A stretch of DNA of 13,863 bases from Vulcanimicrobiota bacterium. GTDB lineage: Bacteria > Vulcanimicrobiota > Vulcanimicrobiia > Vulcanimicrobiales > Vulcanimicrobiaceae. The first letter of the stretch is position 1. The number at the start of each line of letters is the position of its first letter. The stretch is taken from contig JABEUW010000062.1 of the NCBI GenBank assembly GCA_013043945.1, forward strand, positions 1 to 13,863, in the 5' to 3' direction. The translations under genes and the position numbers were made by a program. Below are positions 9,383 to 13,863 of this stretch, in pieces. The notes under the pieces are model-generated. The model was not told where the DNA came from and made no database searches. It worked only from the letters and a program-made list of their open reading frames with translations.

Positions 9383-10648
9383 GTGGCTATCGCAGAACTC
9401 CGGGTCCCCGATATCGGCGATTTCAAAGACGTACCGGTGATCGAGGTCTTGGTAAAACCCGGCGACCGTATCGCGCGCGATGCATCGGTTGTGGTGTTGG
9501 AGAGCGAGAAGGCGTCGATGGAGGTGCCGGCGACCGCCGCGGGCGTCGTTAAAGAGGTCCGTGTGAAAGCCGGCGACCGCATCTCCGAAGGAAGCGTCGT
9601 GCTCACGTTCGAGAGCGAGGAGGCAGCGGCAGCGCCTGCGCCCGCTCCCGCCGCTCCCGCCGCTCCCGCCGCTCCCGCCACTCCCGCCGCAGCAGCGGTT
9701 GCTGCGCCCGTGGCGGCTGCGCCCGTTACGGCTGCGCCGAGCGATGCGCCGCTGCACGCGAGCCCGGCGATTCGTCGCTTCGCGCGCGAACTCGGCGTCG
9801 ATCTGCACGGTGTGCGCGGCAGCGGCCCGAACGGGCGGATCACGCGCGAGGACGTGCAGGGGCATGTGAAAGCGGCACTCGCCGGCGGCGCAGGTGCAGG
9901 CGGATCGTTGGTCGCCGGACTTCCCCCGTGGCCGACCCCGAATTTCGCCTCGTTCGGCGAGATCGAACGCGTCGATTTGCCGCGCATCAAACGGCTCTCC
10001 GGGCCGAACTTGCACCGCAATTGGGTGCAGATACCGCATATCACCAACTACGACGAAGCCGACGTCACCGAACTCGAGGCATTCCGCGAACGCATCAACG
10101 CCGAACAGAGCAAACGCGGCGGCGCGAAACTCACCATGCTCACCTTCCTCATGAAAGCCTGCGTCGCAGCGTTACAGCACTTCCCGGAATTCAACTCCTC
10201 GCTCGTCGGCGACGGCTTGGTGCTCAAACGCTACTACAACATCGGATTCGCGGCCGATACCCCCGGTGGGCTCGTCGTTCCCGTTCTCAAAGGCGCCGAG
10301 AAGCTCGGGCTCATCGAAATTGCGGCGCGCAGTGCCGAGCTCGCGGCAAAAGCGCGCGACGGGAAATTGCCGCTCGCCGATATGCAGGGCGGCAGCTTCA
10401 CGATCAGTTCGATTGGGAGCATCGGCGGTACGCAATTCACGCAGATCGTCAATGCGCCTGAAGTAGCGATTCTCGGCGCGACGCGTGCGGCGATGAAGCC
10501 GCTCTGGGACGGCAGCGCGTTCGTTCCACGGCTCATCCAACCCATTAGCGTGAGCTACGATCACCGCGTGATCGACGGCGCCGGAGCGGCGCGCTTCTTG
10601 CGCTTCGTCGCCGAGTTGCTCGGCGATTTCAAACGCATCGCACTATAG
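9383..10648 (+). CDS. aceF: Dihydrolipoamide acetyltransferase, pyruvate dehydrogenase E2
   Basis: E2 carries the acetyl group on a swinging lipoyl arm from E1 to coenzyme A and forms the complex core. The 421-residue product has one lipoyl domain (about 4-78) with the lipoylated lysine Lys43 in SEKASMEVP. An Ala/Pro-rich linker follows (about 79-122), then a peripheral-subunit-binding domain at about 124-160 (HASPAIRRFARELGVDL, GSGPNGRITREDV). The catalytic domain ends with SYDHRVIDGAGAARFL (His394, Asp398). E. coli AceF has three lipoyl domains; a single one is common elsewhere. The start is GTG 9383 with AGAGGAG at 9366-9372, the only one giving a full lipoyl domain. No E3 (lpd) gene follows; the next gene is convergent and overlaps the last 88 bp. 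Confidence 0.96.
   Translation: MAIAELRVPDIGDFKDVPVIEVLVKPGDRIARDASVVVLESEKASMEVPATAAGVVKEVRVKAGDRISEGSVVLTFESEEAAAAPAPAPAAPAAPAAPATPAAAAVAAPVAAAPVTAAPSDAPLHASPAIRRFARELGVDLHGVRGSGPNGRITREDVQGHVKAALAGGAGAGGSLVAGLPPWPTPNFASFGEIERVDLPRIKRLSGPNLHRNWVQIPHITNYDEADVTELEAFRERINAEQSKRGGAKLTMLTFLMKACVAALQHFPEFNSSLVGDGLVLKRYYNIGFAADTPGGLVVPVLKGAEKLGLIEIAARSAELAAKARDGKLPLADMQGGSFTISSIGSIGGTQFTQIVNAPEVAILGATRAAMKPLWDGSAFVPRLIQPISVSYDHRVIDGAGAARFLRFVAELLGDFKRIAL
9643..9687 (+). repeat. Five tandem 9-bp repeats in the aceF linker
   Basis: CGCTCCCGC occurs four times in a row (9643-9678), followed by a fifth unit with one change (CACTCCCGC, 9679-9687). It encodes repeated Ala/Pro triplets of the flexible inter-domain linker. 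The repeat unit is three codons, so gain or loss of copies would change linker length without shifting the frame. Slippage during replication is the obvious origin. Confidence 0.9.
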
Positions 10649-11577
10649 CGCTCGGCCATATCACGCGCGCGCCGTGCGACTGCGGCGCGCGCGCTCCGCG
10701 GTTCGAGCAACTCCACCGAATCTCCCCACGCGATGGCATTGCGCACCGCCGCATTTTTGCTTGAAAAATAGACCCGCACGACCTTTGCATCATCGGGGCG
10801 AACGCATTCGGTTCGATAGTAGCCGCAGAGCGTCGCTCGGACGTCCTCGTCATCGATCCTCACGATCGCCGCAAACGTCGGCCGCTCGGAGTTCATGCGC
10901 GCAGCCATCTCCCGCCAATAGCCCTCGAGCTCGAACGTTAGATCGCGTTCGAAGCGTCGCTCTTCGACGCGCACCTCAACCATACGGTCGACTCGGAAAC
11001 TTCGAAAGCCCGCATCGGTACGCGCGATGAGATACCAGACTCCCGCTTTCGAGACCAATCCATACGCTTCGGCAAGACGATCGCTCGCCTTGCCTTCGCG
11101 ATCCTTATACTGCAGTGAGATGATGCGGTCGTCCCATACGGCGCGGCGCAGCAACGATAGGCGCTCTACCGATGGGTCGCTCTGAAACCACCTCCGCTGA
11201 TCGATAAAGACACGACCGCGCACGCTCTCCGCGGCGCGCCGTTGAATATCCGAGAGCCCGCCGCGCAGTTTCTCGAGCGCGCGCTCGCCTTTCCCGGCGA
11301 GCCCTAAGTCGGCGACGAGCGCCGAGCCGGAGATAAAGAGCGCCTGAATCTCCTCGTCGCCGAATTGCAGGAGCGCCCGGCGATAGCCCTCGCTCAGCGC
11401 GATGCCGCCGTTCGCACCGCGTTCGGCAAAGACCGGAACGCCGGCGGCGCCGAGCGCCTCGACATCGCGATAGATCGTTCGCTCGGAGACCTCCAATTCG
11501 CCTGCGAGTTCGCGCGCCGTGCAGCGCGGCCGCGCCTGCAGTAAGAGGAGCAATTCGACGAGCCGATCCGCCTTCAC
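10561..11577 (-). CDS. YafY-type transcriptional regulator: HTH plus WYL domain
   Basis: From GTG 11577 the product is 338 residues. An N-terminal helix-turn-helix (about 1-58) has TARELAGELEVSERTIYRDV and the usual wing FAERGANGGIAL. A WYL ligand-sensing domain follows, with the literal W-Y-L at 181-183 in KAGVWYLIART and RSFRVDRM just after. Such proteins are usually autoregulators that sense a small ligand or nucleic acid. The frame is open to ATG 11640, but the family normally begins at (M)KADRLVELLLLLQ, and the later start leaves the dyad at 11597-11611 in the promoter. The last ~28 residues (KSPSNSATKRKKRA region) are basic and lie antisense to aceF; they look like read-through rather than domain. 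It is divergent to the VOC gene, its likely target. Confidence 0.9.
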   Translation of the reverse strand: MKADRLVELLLLLQARPRCTARELAGELEVSERTIYRDVEALGAAGVPVFAERGANGGIALSEGYRRALLQFGDEEIQALFISGSALVADLGLAGKGERALEKLRGGLSDIQRRAAESVRGRVFIDQRRWFQSDPSVERLSLLRRAVWDDRIISLQYKDREGKASDRLAEAYGLVSKAGVWYLIARTDAGFRSFRVDRMVEVRVEERRFERDLTFELEGYWREMAARMNSERPTFAAIVRIDDEDVRATLCGYYRTECVRPDDAKVVRVYFSSKNAAVRNAIAWGDSVELLEPRSARAAVARRARDMAERYSAMRLKSPSNSATKRKKRAAPAPSITR

Positions 11578-11596
11578 GAGTCCAGATTCGCAAATA

Positions 11597-11611
11597 TGAC
11601 AGCAGATGTCA
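11597..11611. promoter_or_regulatory. Perfect dyad TGACA-N5-TGTCA between regulator and VOC gene
   Basis: TGACA (11597-11601), GCAGA (11602-11606) and TGTCA (11607-11611) form a perfect inverted repeat 20 bp before the regulator GTG and 53 bp before the VOC ATG. On the minus strand it includes TTGACA, a consensus -35. It is a good candidate operator for the WYL regulator acting on both genes (inference). Confidence 0.55.
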
Positions 11612-11664
11612 AGTTTCACCGCGTAGGATACCGTCATCATCTACATCATTTGAGGAGAGAGCCC

Positions 11665-12030
11665 ATGCCTACGACGGCCGACACCATTCACGCAAGCGGT
11701 ATCGATTGCGTCTGTTATCTCGCCAAGGATTTCAAACGCGCGAAAGCCTTCTACACTGAGGTTCTCGGGCTACGCGCGGTGCAAGAGAGCGAGAACTGGA
11801 GCGAGTTCGAACTCCCCGATGGCTCGGCGTTCGCGCTCGGACATATGCCCGACACCTGGTATCCCGGCGGCGGAACGATGTTCGCCGTCGCCGATATCGA
11901 CGCCGCACTCGCACGGGTGCGCGCGAGCGGCGTCACGATCTACAGCGAGATCAACGATTCCCCGGTCTGCCGCATGGTCTGGTGCGCGGACACCGAGGGC
12001 AACAACTTCGCCCTACATCAGCGGCATTAG
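11665..12030 (+). CDS. VOC superfamily (glyoxalase/bleomycin-resistance-like) protein
   Basis: The 121-residue product has the two beta-alpha-beta-beta-beta modules of the vicinal oxygen chelate fold: DCVCYLAKDFKRAKAFYTEV and LGL at 14-36, F-E-L-P-D-G near 48-53, FAVADIDAALARVRASGV at 73-90, and DTEGNNFALHQ at 109-119. Glu49 and His118 sit where metal ligands often lie; the first module lacks the usual His on strand 1, so metal use is doubtful. Function could be lyase, isomerase, dioxygenase or drug sequestration; sequence alone does not say. The start is ATG 11665, with GAGGAGAG at 11652-11659, 5 nt away. The longer frame from 11596 runs through the operator and was not used. The stop overlaps the convergent TMEM175-like gene by 4 bp. 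Confidence 0.88.
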   Translation: MPTTADTIHASGIDCVCYLAKDFKRAKAFYTEVLGLRAVQESENWSEFELPDGSAFALGHMPDTWYPGGGTMFAVADIDAALARVRASGVTIYSEINDSPVCRMVWCADTEGNNFALHQRH

Positions 12031-12674
12031 GTTTGGTCGCGCTCTCGGCTCTCTCGATGCCGATTTCGGAGGCGGGTCCAAAGCAGCAGCAGAGGCCGGC
12101 CTCCTCCAAAGCCGATCGCCATCGCCAATGGAATATAGACCGCGTTCGACGGTTTGCTCGTTCCTGCCCAGAGTAACCCTACCAATAATAAGGGCGCCGA
12201 AAGAAGAGACGAGATGATGACGCGCAGCACTCGCGTGCGTCCCGATTCGTCGAGAAGGTTTCCGCGCCGGCGGTAACTCCGCGCCATCATGGTCGCATTG
12301 AGCGCGAAATTGACGGCAAGCGTGGTGAAATACAAATCGGCAGCAACGATGGTATCCCTAGGCGTCTGGGCGCGCGCGGTGACTTGCATAAAAAACACCA
12401 GCAGGCCGACACTCGCGAGCCACGCATAGTTTAAAAGTATGTTCGGCGTGTCGGGATAAAAAATGGTTTGAAAGAGCCGATAGTGCGACCACCACATCAA
12501 CGCAACGATCGAAAACGTAAAAAGATAATAGATCAGCCAGGTTGGATTCGTCACCAAGCCGATCGCATGGGCCGGGATCACCAGCCCGAACGTCAGCTCC
12601 GCAAGGCTAAAGCCGATTACGATGTCGCAAAACGCTTCGAGGCGGTGAACGAGGCGTTCGTCCCGTTCCATCAT
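12027..12674 (-). CDS. TMEM175-like (DUF1211) membrane protein with altered signature
   Basis: TMEM175 proteins are potassium- or proton-conducting channels without a classical selectivity filter. The 215-residue product begins MMERDERLVHRLEAFCD and has about six hydrophobic helices (near 15-34, 45-62, 80-99, 112-130, 152-171 and 178-199). It keeps the family placement of R-x-x-x-F-x-D in helix 1 (Arg11, Phe15, Asp17) and a W-x-H pair in helix 2 (Trp62, His64 in WWSHYRLF). The usual FSD is FCD, however, and the later conserved small residue is Gly21. The start ATG (12672-12674) is one base after the stop of the ACT gene, so translation is probably coupled. Two ATGs are adjacent (12669-12674). 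A longer frame to 12800 is antisense-like shadow. Family membership likely; channel activity unproven. Confidence 0.78.
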   Translation of the reverse strand: MMERDERLVHRLEAFCDIVIGFSLAELTFGLVIPAHAIGLVTNPTWLIYYLFTFSIVALMWWSHYRLFQTIFYPDTPNILLNYAWLASVGLLVFFMQVTARAQTPRDTIVAADLYFTTLAVNFALNATMMARSYRRRGNLLDESGRTRVLRVIISSLLSAPLLLVGLLWAGTSKPSNAVYIPLAMAIGFGGGRPLLLLWTRLRNRHRESRERDQT

Positions 12675-12675
12675 C

Positions 12676-13065
12676 TTATAAGGCGGCGTCGCCCAGCAGC
12701 GCGCGCGCCCGGTCGTTGTTGTCGGTGCTGATCGCAACCACCGCGAAGCCTTCGTCGCGCCGCACGTGATGGAGCGAGCGAATATTAATCTCGGCGTCAC
12801 CGAGTCGGCGGGATAGCGCCGCGAGCGCCCCCGGGCGATCCTCGATACGCGCGAGCAAGACGCTATCGGTCACCGCCGGATGCCCCGCATCGGCGAGTGC
12901 GGCGAGCGCCTCATCCCCGCGCTCCACCTCCAGCCGAACGAGCGCGGCGCTACCGTGCGATTCAACCACGATGGCGTCGATATCGACGCCGCGTGCCGCG
13001 AGCACTTCGGTAATCTCCGCCAGCAATCCGGGCCTGTTCGGGACGATCGCTCTCAAGCTTTGCAT
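12676..13065 (-). CDS. Tandem ACT-domain protein, probable amino-acid sensor
   Basis: The 129-residue product is two ACT domains and nothing else: domain 1 at about 3-62 (IVPNRPGLLAEITEVLAARG) and domain 2 at about 69-127 (ARIEDRPGALAALSRRLGDA). Each carries the R-P-G turn (11-13 and 77-79) that usually contacts the ligand. ACT domains bind amino acids and regulate enzymes or transcription. No DNA-binding or catalytic domain is attached. The start is ATG 13063-13065, with GGAGG ending 4 nt before it; an apparent longer frame to 13473 is the shadow of the decarboxylase. It overlaps the decarboxylase 3' end by 13 nt. That context suggests it senses the decarboxylase substrate or product, possibly histidine (inference). 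Confidence 0.9.
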   Translation of the reverse strand: MQSLRAIVPNRPGLLAEITEVLAARGVDIDAIVVESHGSAALVRLEVERGDEALAALADAGHPAVTDSVLLARIEDRPGALAALSRRLGDAEINIRSLHHVRRDEGFAVVAISTDNNDRARALLGDAAL

Positions 13066-13863
13066 GCATCCTCCGTACGCGATTTCGCCACGTCGGCGAC
13101 GAACGTATCGATCTGTTCGCGACTGACGTTGGGCAGGACCAAGACGTGCGAGATATCCCCGGCGGTCGCGAGTTGCCAACGTTGCTGAATCTCCGCATCG
13201 GCGCGGGGTATGACGACGGTAATCGCGTTGGGATTGCGCCATGCGGGAATCCCGATCGCCGTCAGTCGCTCGACGAGATAGCCCGCGTTGGCCAGCGAGC
13301 GCCCCAGGCGTTCTCGAAGCCCGGCTTCTCCGAGTTGTTGAAGCCGATACCAGAGCATCAGCGGCGAGAAGCCGCTGCGCGAACCGGTGATCGTCGTATC
13401 GAGGCTGCCGATGTAGTCGATCGAGCGGGCGATGCGTTGCACGTTGTGTTTGCGCGCAATGACGATACCGCACGGAATCGGCGCTCCGAGAAACTTGTGC
13501 CCGCTAATGGCGACCGAATCGGCGCCGTCGGCGAAATCCCACGCCGGGCGTGGATCAAGATAGGCGGCATAGCCTCCGGCGAGCGCGGCATCTGAATGAA
13601 TGTATCGCTCGCGGATAGCCAGGCGATCCATCATTTCGACGATACGCCCGATATCGTCGCGCGCCTCCGTCATCGTCGTTCCGATATTCGCAAAAATAAT
13701 CGGCGGGCGATCGCGGTGTATCTTGAGCGTTTCGAGGAGATCGTCGTAATCGATCTCGCCGTTTTCCTGCGCGCGGATCATAATATGCCGCATGCCGAGA
13801 AAGTGGAGGTTCTTCGAAACGCTATAATGCGTCGCTTCGGAGTAGTAGACGATGCCGTCGGGA
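13053..13863 (-). CDS. PLP-dependent histidine decarboxylase-like enzyme, 5' end outside window
   Basis: This is a group II pyridoxal-phosphate decarboxylase. The 269 visible residues resemble the PLP-type histidine decarboxylases (as in Morganella) more than glutamate or aromatic decarboxylases. Matching blocks are YYSEATHYSVSKNL, IIFANIGTTMTEARDDIG, YIHSDAALAGGYAAYLDP, the PLP-lysine motif SGHKFLGAPIPCGIV (Lys codon at 13494-13496), and SLDTTITGSRSGFSPLMLWY. The gene runs off the right edge at PDGIVYY; by family length roughly the first 100 or so residues are missing. An internal ATG at 13793 is not the true start. The TGA stop lies inside the ACT gene, so the two are coupled. The reaction would make histamine and CO2 from histidine. 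Substrate assignment from motifs is good but not certain; a related serine- or amino-acid-decarboxylase is the alternative. Confidence 0.88.
   Translation of the reverse strand, partial: PDGIVYYSEATHYSVSKNLHFLGMRHIMIRAQENGEIDYDDLLETLKIHRDRPPIIFANIGTTMTEARDDIGRIVEMMDRLAIRERYIHSDAALAGGYAAYLDPRPAWDFADGADSVAISGHKFLGAPIPCGIVIARKHNVQRIARSIDYIGSLDTTITGSRSGFSPLMLWYRLQQLGEAGLRERLGRSLANAGYLVERLTAIGIPAWRNPNAITVVIPRADAEIQQRWQLATAGDISHVLVLPNVSREQIDTFVADVAKSRTEDACKA

Noticed and set aside
9643..9687. Tandem repeats as a CRISPR-like array
   Set aside because: Units are 9 bp with no spacers and lie in frame in the aceF linker.
11578..11640. Upstream ATG of the WYL regulator at 11640
   Set aside because: The extra 21 residues are cysteine-rich and non-family; the conserved N-terminus begins at the GTG at 11577.
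11596..11664. Upstream ATG of the VOC gene at 11596
   Set aside because: It would translate through the dyad; ATG 11665 has a strong Shine-Dalgarno at correct spacing.
13066..13473. N-terminal extension of the ACT protein
   Set aside because: Arg-rich shadow of the decarboxylase frame; the real start has a GGAGG at good spacing.

Overview
High-GC bacterial chromosome window with two unlike halves. No rRNA, tRNA, CRISPR array or intact insertion sequence was recognised. Taxonomy cannot be fixed from the sequence. The codon and GC style and the gene mix would suit an uncultured Gram-negative-like lineage (something like Eremiobacterota is only a guess).

Left half (1 to about 4,910), accessory. 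A minus-strand type I restriction-modification locus reads right to left. It has an intact hsdM (2036-3640), a 74-bp gap carrying an unusual four-copy alternating repeat, a Fic-family AMPylase-like gene with a C-terminal winged helix (783-1961), and then remnants. The first remnant is the 3' end of a second, diverged hsdM whose ATG overlaps the fic stop. The second is the 5' end of an hsdS broken by a frameshift near position 100. No hsdR is in the window. To the right lie 527 bp without a clear gene, then an AT-richer orphan four-helix membrane protein (4168-4911). This block looks like a mosaic defence or island region.

Right half (about 5,040 to 13,863), backbone-like, uniformly GC-rich. 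On the plus strand come a secreted orphan protein (5145-5675), a DMT/EamA transporter (5713-6615), and the pyruvate dehydrogenase pair aceE (homodimeric E1, 6693-9356) and aceF (single-lipoyl E2, 9383-10648). No E3 gene follows them. A WYL-domain regulator of the YafY type (10561-11577, minus) converges on aceF and overlaps its 3' end by 88 bp. It diverges from a small VOC/glyoxalase-like gene (11665-12030, plus), and a perfect dyad lies between their starts.

Right edge, minus strand. A tightly packed three-gene unit reads PLP-dependent histidine decarboxylase-like enzyme (13053-13863, 5' end outside the window), tandem ACT-domain protein (12676-13065) and TMEM175-like membrane protein (12027-12674). 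The junctions are a 13-nt overlap and a 1-nt gap, so the three are very probably co-transcribed. I infer an amino-acid/amine system: an enzyme, a soluble amino-acid sensor and a divergent channel-like protein.

The items most worth follow-up are the repeat array in front of fic with the hsdM/fic/hsdM-remnant mosaic, the decarboxylase-ACT-TMEM175 operon, and a perfect hairpin between the Shine-Dalgarno sequence and the ATG of aceE.
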